The notes beneath the pieces are model-generated. The model was not told the origin of the DNA. It saw nothing but the letters and a program-made list of their open reading frames with translations, and did not search any database. Positions 1 through 8,001 of a stretch of DNA of 43,502 bases are shown here, in pieces. Each line of letters opens with the position of its first letter. Position 1 is the first letter of the stretch. Origin of the DNA: an uncultured Endozoicomonas sp. (GTDB lineage: Bacteria; Pseudomonadota; Gammaproteobacteria; Pseudomonadales; Endozoicomonadaceae); assembly GCF_947495845.1 (NCBI RefSeq), contig NZ_CANMAO010000034.1, forward strand, positions 1-43,502, given 5' to 3'. The translations under genes and the position numbers were made by a program.

Positions 1-633
1 CTGAGTCTTGATTCAATTCAAAGGTGTGTAGCGATCAGTTGATTACAGAGGTTATGCACTTATGATACGAATTCAGGAAAGTTTAACTGAAAAACTTGCA
101 GACAAACCCCCGTTAGTCGATATAATGCCGTTGAAACCTCCCTGGCCTGTTCGCCAGTCACCATACGTCCCGAGCCGATAATACTACCCAGGAGGCTCCT
201 GCTAGGTGCCGGAGTGCAAGTCCGCCTCGTAGCGGAAAGCCCAAATCGCCTCAGTAGCCTCCACCGTGACCGTTACGGCCACGGGCAAACGTGGCAGCGG
301 CAGGGTGGGGAGGTTTCTCTTCATACAATATATACCTAATACTTCCTTTCAACCCCATCAATACTGAATGCCAATGTTTTTTCTGGTGATATAGAGCTTT
401 ACTGCTTTTCTTGTTGGTGCCGTGCACAATTCGCGGATGCGTATCGTAGTGAAAATAAAATGCGACCCATCCGGTCGTTCTGGGAGCAGTATTTTCAGGG
501 GAGTAATGCACAGCTGGCAGGCTGGGGACAACCCGCACTGTTAGAGCAAATACGATGATCTGATATCACCGGTGATCCTTCAGCGTTATGGCTTCAGACA
601 ATACTGGAGCTGCATAACCCTGGAGGTTAAGAC
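1..633. other. Gene-poor left edge
   Basis: No convincing gene is visible here apart from one weak minus-strand reading frame, listed separately. I see no tRNA, no clear terminator and no recognisable transposase. Several short GC-rich stems occur near 190-250, but I could not assign them. Confidence 0.4.
251..538 (-). CDS. Possible small hypothetical protein downstream of FlgO-like gene
   Basis: This is a 95-residue frame starting at GTG and lying about 95 bases downstream of the FlgO-like lipoprotein on the same strand. The product is rich in His, Lys and aromatic residues and ends in a Gly-rich tail (GHGGGY). I see no signal peptide, membrane segment or known motif, and no convincing ribosome binding site. 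It may be a remnant of a larger element or a chance frame. I do not recognise it. Confidence 0.2.
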   Translation of the reverse strand: MRVVPSLPAVHYSPENTAPRTTGWVAFYFHYDTHPRIVHGTNKKSSKALYHQKKHWHSVLMGLKGSIRYILYEEKPPHPAAATFARGRNGHGGGY

Positions 634-1188
634 CTAATAACGACGATTGGACGTCAACACCCGAATATCGGAATCCAGAGGAATCTGAAAATCCGCAGTA
701 GAAATAACGTGCTTGCTGCTGGTATCAATCATACGGGCACTGATGTATACCGTGTGACTACCAATGGCGTAGGTTCCTGTAACAATGGCATCGGCTTTGT
801 AAGTTTTGCTCAGATTATCCAGATTTCTGGACAGGCTGAATTCACCGCCGTTGTGATTGCTGATAAATACGCTGTCCCGCATTTTGATCTCGATCAAGCT
901 ATAACCGATATCCGACAAACCTGATGACAACTGTTCTCCGAGCACTCGGCCAAGCGGTGTGGTTTTACTGAGCTGGTTGATATCTGCCAGGCTGGTGGAC
1001 AGGATGGTTGCTCCAGCGGGTAAATCATTCTTGGCTTTTTCCGCCATAATGACAGCGGCTTTCTGACTGATTCCGACCAGGTCAATGGGTTTTGGTTTTT
1101 TATAACCGCCGGTTGAACAGCCTGTGATTATCAGTGTCGTAAAAAGGACGGTAAATAGCTTTCCACTGAAGATATTGTCAAGCTTCAT
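634..1188 (-). CDS. FlgO-family outer-membrane lipoprotein
   Basis: This is a 184-residue protein with a lipoprotein signal (hydrophobic LFTVLFTTLIITGC, Cys near residue 24), so it is probably anchored in the outer membrane. The rest looks like the FlgO domain: an amphipathic N-terminal helix, a segment about putting two paralogous proteins in register (LGRVLGEQLSSGLSDIGY), and a C-terminal beta-rich part with TYKADAIVTGTYAIG. FlgO is known from Vibrio, where it supports flagellar stability and motility. No flagellar genes are near here, so the role may be different. Its ATG shares one base with the stop codon of the upstream lipoprotein gene, so the two are translationally coupled. Confidence 0.75.
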   Translation of the reverse strand: MKLDNIFSGKLFTVLFTTLIITGCSTGGYKKPKPIDLVGISQKAAVIMAEKAKNDLPAGATILSTSLADINQLSKTTPLGRVLGEQLSSGLSDIGYSLIEIKMRDSVFISNHNGGEFSLSRNLDNLSKTYKADAIVTGTYAIGSHTVYISARMIDTSSKHVISTADFQIPLDSDIRVLTSNRRY

Positions 1189-1859
1189 TACTTATTCACT
1201 CCTGACGAATCCTTGTCTGTCATATTGACAATGGCTGACTCTTTGTAATGACGCATGGCCAGATCTGGTACGTAATAGGAGTGGGTTTCTGAAAATCGAA
1301 TTTGAAAACCATCAACGATACGGGTAGTAACAACGACTTCCGTGTTGGTTTTTGTGGGGAGCATTTTGCCAATATCGTAGGCTGCAGTCACAGGGATGAC
1401 ACTCAATGCAAACCCTTCTGCAACGGAAGACACTTCATCACCAAACTCCATCAGCGCCCATAGGAAGCCTACTTTGCTGGTTGCTTCAAAGTTGCTTCCG
1501 GAGTCCCTGTCGCCAGGATGCCTGACAATTTGAACATCCAGCTCCATGGATAATGGGGTTGTACTGGATGTCATGACCATAGCTCCACGCTTGACCAAAG
1601 CGCTGGAAACCTGCTGTCCGAAGACTTTGCTGAATACAGAATTATTCTTTGTCTGTTCAATATAAACCGGCTGGGAAGAAAGCTTGGCGTTTGTCATAAT
1701 CTGCCCGGCAAGGTGATCAGCGATCACTCCCCAATGTTGGGCAGATTGCAATTTGATTTGCGCAGTCTGGTCTACTGATGTGGCTCTTGGTATTGGAGAG
1801 CACCCGGCAATTGCCAGCAGACAGGCTGCGGCAATCGGATATAACGTCTTTATGTTCAC
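1188..1859 (-). CDS. Lipoprotein, distant FlgO-like
   Basis: This is a 223-residue protein with a lipobox (LLAIAGC, Cys near residue 20). A central segment (FSKVFGQQVSSALVKRGA) matches the FlgO-type pattern of its downstream partner, and the two genes overlap by one base, so they form one operon. The C-terminal half has a beta-rich stretch with a hydrophobic VAEGFALSVIPVTAAYDIG segment that could be membrane-associated. It probably forms an outer-membrane lipoprotein complex with the product at 634-1188. Family membership is inferred from pattern, and function is unknown. It starts at ATG about 245 bases from the next gene cluster. Confidence 0.55.
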   Translation of the reverse strand: MNIKTLYPIAAACLLAIAGCSPIPRATSVDQTAQIKLQSAQHWGVIADHLAGQIMTNAKLSSQPVYIEQTKNNSVFSKVFGQQVSSALVKRGAMVMTSSTTPLSMELDVQIVRHPGDRDSGSNFEATSKVGFLWALMEFGDEVSSVAEGFALSVIPVTAAYDIGKMLPTKTNTEVVVTTRIVDGFQIRFSETHSYYVPDLAMRHYKESAIVNMTDKDSSGVNK

Positions 1860-2051
1860 AAAAATGTCCTTAACCTTACTTTATTGTTTTGACACGGATG
1901 TCGTGCAAGAAAGGTGTGAAAAATCATGAGTAATTCGACATTAACGTCGATTGTCGTATTGTAGCGAGTTACTGAAAGCAGAGAAATATGAAATGAGCAC
2001 TCAGATGATTTTTTATTTTTGTAAAATGTGAAGGGATGGTGATGCTTTATA

Positions 2052-2075
2052 AAAGGGAGTCAACTGACTCCCTTT
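2052..2075 (-). terminator. Intrinsic terminator of the dpaL-ridA arm
   Basis: An 11-base perfect stem (AAAGGGAGTCA and its complement) with a two-base centre lies about 30 bases beyond the stop codon of the ammonia-lyase gene. T-rich sequence lies on both sides, so it could act in both directions. Confidence 0.75.
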
Positions 2076-2104
2076 CTTTTATATGTCGTCTGAGTTATTT
2101 CAGC

Positions 2105-3298
2105 TTAACATTCGGCAGGCAGCATGCTTTCCCAAACAACCTTACGATAGCGATCCGGATTGGTATCCCCTTCGGTGCTGAACATCAGCACGACCGAATC
2201 GTTATTCAACCCTACAGATGCTGCCAGCTCCCTGGCATTATCCTGAGTAGCCATCAAATAGAGCAGACCCATATTAATAGCACCTGATTCACCGCTGGTA
2301 ATTGCCGTATCACCTTTTAGCGGGTTGCCCAAAATGCGCATGCCAAGCGCAGAGACATTGTCCGTTACGGAGGCAAATGCGTTGCTGGAGGCTTTAAGGA
2401 TCGGCCAGGTTACCGGGTTAGGCTCGCCACAGGCCAGCCCTGCCATAATAGAAGACAGATCGCCAGTAACAGCAGTCATCTCACCGGCTTCGCTGCTTCC
2501 GGATTGATAAATACAATCCGCTGCACGAGGCTCAGAAATAATAGTAGAGAATTTGTTGGTGCCCATGGCATCAGTAAAGTAACCCAATACACCGCCGGCC
2601 ATGGCGCCAACACCGGCTTGCAGCATGATGTGGGTTGGCATACAGCCTTCCATTTGTGCAGCCTGTTCCAGGGCTTCGTCTGCCATGGTCATATAACCTT
2701 GGGAAATCCAGGTTGGTATTTTTTCATAGCCTTCCCAGGCAGTATCCTGAACCAGTGTCCACCCATTTTCGTCTGCTGTTCTACTGGCCAGACGAACAGT
2801 GTCGTCATAATTAACGTCAGTAACAATGCATTCTGCACCCAGACCTTTGATGCGTTCTACGCTGGCTTGTGCAGAGCCTTTTGGCATGTAGACAACGGCT
2901 TTCTGACCCATTTCACGGGCAGCCCAGGCAACGCCGGTGCCATGATTACCGGCAGTGGCGGTGGTGAATACCAGAGGCTCTTTTAATAGGCTGGCCACCG
3001 TGCTCAGATCAATTTCAGAAATATCGATATTCAGCTGTTCAGCCAGCATTTTTCCCAGGGCATAGGAGCCGCCCAGTACTTTAAAGGCGTTCAGGCCAAA
3101 ACGATGGGATTCATCTTTGACCAGAATGGCTTTCACGCCCAGCTTCTTGGCGAGATGTTCCAGCGATACTAACGGAGTGGGTGCATAGCCTTTGATCTTG
3201 CGATGAAAAGAACGGGCTTCAAGAGCCATTTCAGCGGAAAAAACAGGGCTGGTTTCCCCGGTGTAAAAGTGATTGGATTCAAACTTCAGCATTGACAT
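2105..3298 (-). CDS. dpaL: Diaminopropionate ammonia-lyase
   Basis: This 397-residue fold-type II PLP enzyme converts 2,3-diaminopropionate to pyruvate and two ammonia. The length equals that of the E. coli YgeX/DpaL family. The PLP lysine is in NAFKVLGG (Lys about 73) and the phosphate- or substrate-binding loop is TATAGNHGTG (about 113-122), both as in the family. The reaction passes through the reactive enamine 2-aminoacrylate, which fits the RidA gene 160 bases upstream on the same strand. A strong hairpin terminator follows. It is probably controlled by the DauR-like regulator at the head of the same arm. Threonine-dehydratase-like EutB enzymes of ectoine catabolism are related, but the sequence reads as DpaL. 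Confidence 0.88.
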   Translation of the reverse strand: MSMLKFESNHFYTGETSPVFSAEMALEARSFHRKIKGYAPTPLVSLEHLAKKLGVKAILVKDESHRFGLNAFKVLGGSYALGKMLAEQLNIDISEIDLSTVASLLKEPLVFTTATAGNHGTGVAWAAREMGQKAVVYMPKGSAQASVERIKGLGAECIVTDVNYDDTVRLASRTADENGWTLVQDTAWEGYEKIPTWISQGYMTMADEALEQAAQMEGCMPTHIMLQAGVGAMAGGVLGYFTDAMGTNKFSTIISEPRAADCIYQSGSSEAGEMTAVTGDLSSIMAGLACGEPNPVTWPILKASSNAFASVTDNVSALGMRILGNPLKGDTAITSGESGAINMGLLYLMATQDNARELAASVGLNNDSVVLMFSTEGDTNPDRYRKVVWESMLPAEC

Positions 3299-3347
3299 GA
3301 CTTCAGATAAAAGACGGTAGGCAGACTTTCTAAAAAGCAGTTTTTTT

Positions 3348-3445
3348 GGTTCAGCGGAACTACCACCCGACTGCGTGTATCGGTATTAAAAAGAACCGGC
3401 GCAGACAGTCAATATCGTTGCAGGTAGTGCAGTTTCCGCTGAACC
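3348..3445. repeat. Long inverted repeat between ridA and dpaL
   Basis: Perfect 12-base arms (GGTTCAGCGGAA and its complement) are 74 bases apart, with further nested complementarity (ACTACC/GGTAGT). The whole 98-base stretch can fold into one long hairpin in the ridA-dpaL mRNA. A run of A/T follows on the dpaL side. It may be an mRNA processing or attenuation structure, or a relic of a small mobile element. Confidence 0.6.
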
Positions 3446-3458
3446 TGATTGAGGGCAA

Positions 3459-3845
3459 TTAACGTTCAATAAACGCCATCGCTTCCACTTCAACCAGTGC
3501 ATCTTTAGGCAGGCGGGCAGCCTGGATGCAGGAGCGTGCTGGTGGTGCATCAGTACCGAACACTTCGGTATACACTTCGTTAAACGCTGCAAAGTTTTCC
3601 ATATCAGACAGGAAGCAGGTGGTTTTTAACACAGAAGCCATGGAGCCGCCGGCCTGTTCGATAACGGCTTTCAGGTTAGCCAGTGCCTGGTAGGACTGTT
3701 CCTTAATACCACCTTCTACAAACGCCATGGTTTGTGGGTCCAGAGGCAGCTGACCGGAAGTAATGATCAAATCTTTGAATACAGTGCCCTGAACGTAAGG
3801 GCCGATGGCTGCAGGGGCTTGATCAGTATGAATAGTGCTTTTCAT
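3459..3845 (-). CDS. ridA: RidA-family enamine/imine deaminase
   Basis: This 128-residue member of the YjgF/YER057c/UK114 family hydrolyses reactive 2-aminoacrylate and related imines. The conserved N-terminal strand (IGPYVQGTV), the DLIITSGQLPLD motif and the C-terminal PARSCIQAARLPKDALVEVE segment with the active-site arginine (about 104) are all present. It sits between dpaL and the DauR-like gene on the same strand. The pairing makes chemical sense because DpaL releases aminoacrylate. Whether it is the housekeeping RidA or a dedicated paralogue cannot be told here, but its location suggests a dedicated one. Confidence 0.9.
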   Translation of the reverse strand: MKSTIHTDQAPAAIGPYVQGTVFKDLIITSGQLPLDPQTMAFVEGGIKEQSYQALANLKAVIEQAGGSMASVLKTTCFLSDMENFAAFNEVYTEVFGTDAPPARSCIQAARLPKDALVEVEAMAFIER

Positions 3846-3902
3846 TGTTGTTTACTCCAACAAGGTTTGAAAAAAGGATTGAACAAAAAAGTAATAAACG
3901 AC

Positions 3903-4571
3903 TTATGACTTAAATTCACGAATGTACTTGTACACCGCATGGCGGGTTATCCCCAGCCGTTCGGAAACAACAATGGTTGCTTCCTTAAATTCGAAGATAT
4001 CGCCATCAAACAAACGACGAGTGATCTCTTTCTTGCGATTCTTGGGGCCAATGGCTGGATCGTTATCCACTTCCTCAATCGCCTGCTCGGTAGCATGGGT
4101 GATCAGATCGTGGGCACTGGCACTGAAATTCTCACTGACCGCTGCGCCCAGCTGGGTTGAATCCGGCATCAGGGTTTTAATGATGTCCGGAAACGGGTGC
4201 GAGAGGTTGATGTTGATGCAAAACAACCCGATAGGCTTGCCACCTTCACCAGCCACAACACAGGTGGTCGACTTTAAGAGCGAACCATCTTTGCTGGTGG
4301 TGAAATAGCTTTTTGGCGTCGTTTCCCCGGTGGATTCGAAGGTGCGCAGCACTTTTAATCCGAGATCAGTAATCGGCGAGCCAGGATTACGCCCGGTATG
4401 GTGCCCATTCACAATCTTGACCACAGACTTGTCAAAAGATTCAAGGGAGTGAATGACGACTTCGCTGTGAGGGCCAATCAGCTCCGCCACAGATTCTGCC
4501 AGCCGAAAGTAGCCCGCCAGAATTTCCCGATCTGTATCCGTAAACTGAACGTCAAATGATGTGAACTTCAT
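3903..4571 (-). CDS. YheO/DauR-like PAS-HTH transcriptional regulator
   Basis: This is a 222-residue protein. Residues about 15-125 form a YheO-type PAS domain (FRLAESVAELIGPHSEVVIHSL and the ..GLFCININLSHPF ending) and residues about 165-220 form an HTH_22 helix-turn-helix (ATIVVSERLGITRHAVYKYIREF). DauR, the best known member, represses D-arginine catabolism genes in Pseudomonas. Here it heads the ridA-dpaL arm and faces the M24-racemase arm across a 326-base intergenic region, the typical place for a local regulator of both. The ligand is probably the amino-acid substrate of the cluster, by inference. Confidence 0.85.
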   Translation of the reverse strand: MKFTSFDVQFTDTDREILAGYFRLAESVAELIGPHSEVVIHSLESFDKSVVKIVNGHHTGRNPGSPITDLGLKVLRTFESTGETTPKSYFTTSKDGSLLKSTTCVVAGEGGKPIGLFCININLSHPFPDIIKTLMPDSTQLGAAVSENFSASAHDLITHATEQAIEEVDNDPAIGPKNRKKEITRRLFDGDIFEFKEATIVVSERLGITRHAVYKYIREFKS

Positions 4572-4897
4572 ACCGCACTCTGGGTTAATTTAGTTAACCG
4601 TAATGGCGGCTGATTATGAGTAATAGGTGAGCAAATAGCAATCAGGAAAGTTAAATATATTTGTCTTAAATAGGGTTTATTCTTAAATATGGGCGGAGGT
4701 TTGTTAAATAAATAAAACTTATATAGGTGTTGTGGTTTTTTATAAACAATGCTGCACGCATGACGTAGGTCAATATATTTAACTAAAAGATAAGTAGTAT
4801 GGCGCACATATTTCACCCATGAGTGACGCCGAAGACTCCCTGTCTGTTCAGCAAAACAGCGGGCACCTGGCTTCACCAGTATTGAGAAGACACTGGC
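4572..4897. promoter_or_regulatory. Divergent promoter region of the catabolic cluster
   Basis: This AT-rich intergenic region between divergent arms must hold both promoters. It contains a pair of inverted near-identical sites, TTAAATATATTTG at 4651-4663 and CAATATATTTAA at 4771-4782, spaced about 107 bases apart. They are candidate operators for the adjacent DauR-like or the LysR regulator. No start-site prediction is attempted. Confidence 0.4.
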
Positions 4898-6073
4898 ATG
4901 ACTCTCGTGACCAACCCTCTGCAACGCGGTTTTGATGTATCCGAATTTGAACAGCGCACCGAGCGTGCTCAGGCCATCATGCACGCCATGAAGCTGGACG
5001 CCATGCTGTTCACCACGGAGCCAAACGTCAGATACTTCACAGGTTTTCATACTCAGTTCTGGCACAGCCCAACACGTCCATGGTTCCTTGTTGTACCCGC
5101 TAACGGCAAACCTATTGCGATCATTCCTGAAATCGGTGCCAGCGGTATGGTGCAAACCTGGGTTGATAACATTATTACCTGGCCTTCACCGCGTCCTGAA
5201 GACGACGGCATTAGTCTGGTAGCCAGCACCCTGAACTCTCTTAAATGTGTACATGGTCGTGTGGGCGCGACTCTGGGAATCGAATCCCATCTGCGGATGC
5301 CAGTAAACAACTTTATGGAACTGACCAGACTGGTTAAGAAAGAGATTGTTGATGTCTCTCTGGCTGTTCACGAGCTGCGTCAGGTGAAGTCTCCGGCAGA
5401 AATCGCCAAAACCCGTGAAATCTGTCGCATTACCAATATTGGTTTCCAGAATATTCCGGAATACGCCAAAACCGGCATGACTGAGCGTGAAATCTGCAAA
5501 CAGTTCCGCATCGACATGTTGCAGGCCGGTGCCGATGAATGCCCTTACATTATTGCCGGCTCCGGCCCCGACGGTTACGACAGCATCATTATGGGCCCGA
5601 CGGATCGCACGATAGAAGACGGCGATGTACTGATTATTGATACCGGTGCGGTTCGAGATGGTTACTTCTCTGACTTTGATCGTAACTGGGCTTTTGGTCA
5701 CGCCAGTGAGCAGACCAAGGCCGCCTACCGAGCCACTTATGAAGCCACTACTGCAGGTTTCGAGGCTGCACGACCAGGAAATACGACCACTGACATCTAT
5801 AACGCGATGTGGAAGGTTCTGGAAGCAAACGGTGCGCTGGGAAATGATGTAGGCCGACTGGGTCATGGATTGGGTATGGAGCTGACGGAGCGTCCTTCTA
5901 ATACCGCTACTGACAACACCGTTCTGAAGCCGGGGATGGTGATGACTCTGGAGCCAGGCATGGTGTACGCACCGGGTAAATCCATGGTGCATGAAGAGAA
6001 TATCGTGATTACGGAAAATGGCGCTGAGTGGTTGAGTCAGCGTGCTGAGCCTGAATTGTTAATTATTCAGTAA
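4898..6073 (+). CDS. M24 family creatinase/Xaa-Pro peptidase-fold hydrolase
   Basis: This 391-residue pita-bread hydrolase has an N-terminal creatinase_N domain (about 20-150) and a C-terminal M24 domain. All five metal ligands of the family can be read: Asp in IDTGA (about 247), Asp in SDFDRNW (about 258), His in GHGLGME (about 322), Glu in LEPGM (about 352) and Glu in HEENIV (about 366). Relatives include prolidase-like peptidases, creatinase and the ectoine hydrolases EutD/DoeA. It opens the plus-strand arm, followed by an EutA-like racemase homologue, a transporter and an M20 amidohydrolase, an arrangement resembling ectoine-utilisation clusters. The substrate is unknown. A GAGAAGA ribosome binding site precedes the ATG. 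Confidence 0.8.
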   Translation: MTLVTNPLQRGFDVSEFEQRTERAQAIMHAMKLDAMLFTTEPNVRYFTGFHTQFWHSPTRPWFLVVPANGKPIAIIPEIGASGMVQTWVDNIITWPSPRPEDDGISLVASTLNSLKCVHGRVGATLGIESHLRMPVNNFMELTRLVKKEIVDVSLAVHELRQVKSPAEIAKTREICRITNIGFQNIPEYAKTGMTEREICKQFRIDMLQAGADECPYIIAGSGPDGYDSIIMGPTDRTIEDGDVLIIDTGAVRDGYFSDFDRNWAFGHASEQTKAAYRATYEATTAGFEAARPGNTTTDIYNAMWKVLEANGALGNDVGRLGHGLGMELTERPSNTATDNTVLKPGMVMTLEPGMVYAPGKSMVHEENIVITENGAEWLSQRAEPELLIIQ

Positions 6074-6174
6074 TCATCGGACTGTATTTTTTTAAAAAAA
6101 CAAAGCGGCCATGCAGTTTATTCCAGGTGTGATATTCAACGTGTGGCCACACCATTCTGAGAGTGGATTATCGT

Positions 6175-6969
6175 ATGCAAACTCTTGAAGCCTTTAAAGC
6201 GTTTGAAAAACCGCTGCTCCATAAACAGTCGGCCCGAATTGATCGGGTTCATATTGGTCTGGTTCAGTTAAGTACGGACCACTCTCTGGAAATGGACTGG
6301 GCTAAACTCCTCGGCACACAGGCGGGGGTATTCAGCAGCCGTGTTTACTACAGCAGTGAAATGACCCCGGAAGCGCTGGATCAGATTGCCACTGGCATCA
6401 CTGAAGCCTCTGATTTAATTGCCACCGGCCTGCCCATGGACGTGATGGCTTTTGGTTGCACCTCTGCCACGATCATCATCGGTGAAGAAAAAGTAGCCAA
6501 CCTGCTGACCGAAAAGCGCGGAGATATCCCGGCCACCAACCCATGGACTGCAGCCAAAGCCGCGTTTAATCATCTGGGCGCCAAAAAAATTGCCGTTTTC
6601 TCACCTTACCCGACATCTGTCAATTATCCACTGTACCAGCAGCTGACCAACGCCGGTTTTGAAGTACCGGTACTGGGTTCACTGGGAATTGAAAAAGACA
6701 CCGATATCACCCTCGTGTCGAAAGAATCCATGATGGCTGCACTGGAGCAAATGTTGCCGGACTCCGGAGCTGAGCTGGTGTTTATGTCCTGCACCAACCT
6801 GCGAGTGCTGGATCATATTCAGGAAATCGAAGATCGTTTTGGTATCCCTGTCGTTTGCTCTAACTCCGCCATGTTCTGGCACGCCATGCATCTGGTGGGC
6901 AAAGCCGCCTCCTGCCCTGGCTATGGAAAACTTCTTAATAATAATGACAAAGTGAGATTAAGCGCATGA
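6175..6969 (+). CDS. Asp/Glu racemase superfamily protein (EutA/maleate isomerase-like)
   Basis: This 264-residue protein carries both catalytic cysteines of the Asp/Glu racemase superfamily, in FGCTSATII (about 108) and MSCTNLRVLD (about 202). The overall pattern (GLPMDVMAFGCTS, KKIAVFSPYP) resembles maleate isomerase, arylmalonate decarboxylase and EutA of ectoine clusters. I chose the ATG at 6175, which keeps the family-like N-terminus; a GTG lies 12 bases upstream. It overlaps the following transporter gene by four bases (ATGA), indicating coupled translation. A role in racemising or isomerising an amino acid before deamination is an inference. Confidence 0.75.
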   Translation: MQTLEAFKAFEKPLLHKQSARIDRVHIGLVQLSTDHSLEMDWAKLLGTQAGVFSSRVYYSSEMTPEALDQIATGITEASDLIATGLPMDVMAFGCTSATIIIGEEKVANLLTEKRGDIPATNPWTAAKAAFNHLGAKKIAVFSPYPTSVNYPLYQQLTNAGFEVPVLGSLGIEKDTDITLVSKESMMAALEQMLPDSGAELVFMSCTNLRVLDHIQEIEDRFGIPVVCSNSAMFWHAMHLVGKAASCPGYGKLLNNNDKVRLSA

Positions 6970-7940
6970 GTAACGCAACCAAAGGTTGGGCCGCTGCGAT
7001 TTTTATCGGACTGCTCTGGGGTATTCCCTGGATTGTCGGTACACCGATTCTTGAAGTGATGGACCCGCAGATGCTGGTTTGGGTTCGCTACATGGTGGCC
7101 TTTATCTCACTGGGTCTGATTTTTAATATTGGTCTAATGACCGGTAAGTTCAAAAAGAAAACCGACTTCAAATTAACCTGGGATAACCGCCACGATATTT
7201 TCTGGGCAGCAGCCTGTGGTATTATCGGACAAGGTGGTTTCAGTTATTTCTCTTACCTTTCTCTGGATTACATTTCCGCTGGAGAGAATGGCGTTATCCA
7301 GGGATTGATCCCTATTCTTATTCTCAGCGTTGGTTTCTTCCGACACAATGCCCGCTTCACCTCTATGCAGATGCTGGCAGCACTGGGTGCATTTGTTGGG
7401 GTGGCCATTCTGGTGATGGATCCAAACTCTGAAACCAACGGTTTTAACATCGGACACCTGATCTGTTTTGCCAGTGCCGCCAGTTTTGCCACCATGGCGT
7501 ATGCACGAGCCAAGCTGGCAGAGAAGTACGGTTCTATTGCCACCATGTTTCATCAGTTTGTTTTTGCCGCTATCGGTTTTGGTCTGTTCCTTTTCTTCTC
7601 TGGCGCAGATTTTTCTACGGCACTGGGCGTATTTAGCTCACCGCTGCGTATTCTGGCGATCTGTATCCTGGGTGTAGGTATTTCCGGTATCAGTTACCTG
7701 ATTTACATTTATGCAATGGATCGGGTGGGTGTGGATGGTACCGGCATGGCGCTGAACCTAATGCCTCTGTCTTCATTCATTCTGGCAACCTTTGCTCTGG
7801 GCGAAGCAGTAACTCCGATGCGCTTGCTAGCCATCGTCGTGGTAATTGGCTCCATGATGGCTTTTATGAAATTCAGCGGCTCAAAATCAGAAGCGACTGA
7901 AAAGCAGGCGACATTCACTGGCAAACTGGCCACTGAATAA
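6966..7940 (+). CDS. EamA/DMT-family transporter
   Basis: This 324-residue inner-membrane protein has about ten hydrophobic segments arranged as two EamA halves (GWAAAIFIGLLWGIPWIVG at the start, and a second repeat from about 150 with CFASAASFATMAYARAKL). Drug/metabolite transporters of this kind move amino acids or small metabolites. It overlaps the racemase-like gene by four bases, so it belongs to the plus-strand catabolic operon and may import the substrate or export a product. A strong intrinsic terminator follows 20 bases after the stop codon. Confidence 0.85.
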   Translation: MSNATKGWAAAIFIGLLWGIPWIVGTPILEVMDPQMLVWVRYMVAFISLGLIFNIGLMTGKFKKKTDFKLTWDNRHDIFWAAACGIIGQGGFSYFSYLSLDYISAGENGVIQGLIPILILSVGFFRHNARFTSMQMLAALGAFVGVAILVMDPNSETNGFNIGHLICFASAASFATMAYARAKLAEKYGSIATMFHQFVFAAIGFGLFLFFSGADFSTALGVFSSPLRILAICILGVGISGISYLIYIYAMDRVGVDGTGMALNLMPLSSFILATFALGEAVTPMRLLAIVVVIGSMMAFMKFSGSKSEATEKQATFTGKLATE

Positions 7941-7959
7941 ATTATCAAGTAAGTACTAA

Positions 7960-7990
7960 GGCAGCTCTTTATCGAGCTGCCTGTTTTTTT
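7960..7990 (+). terminator. Intrinsic terminator just upstream of the M20 gene
   Basis: A GGCAGCTC stem with a six-base loop pairs with GAGCTGCC and is followed by TGTTTTTTT. The T-run ends only about 11 bases before the ATG of the M20 gene, so no promoter can fit between them. Readthrough or attenuation must therefore supply M20 mRNA. Confidence 0.85.
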
Positions 7991-8001
7991 GGAATGATAA
8001 G

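Noticed and set aside
4568-5155. A 195-codon open frame on the minus strand
   Set aside because: It overlaps the start of the M24 gene in antisense and the regulator promoter region. Its translation has no protein-like pattern.
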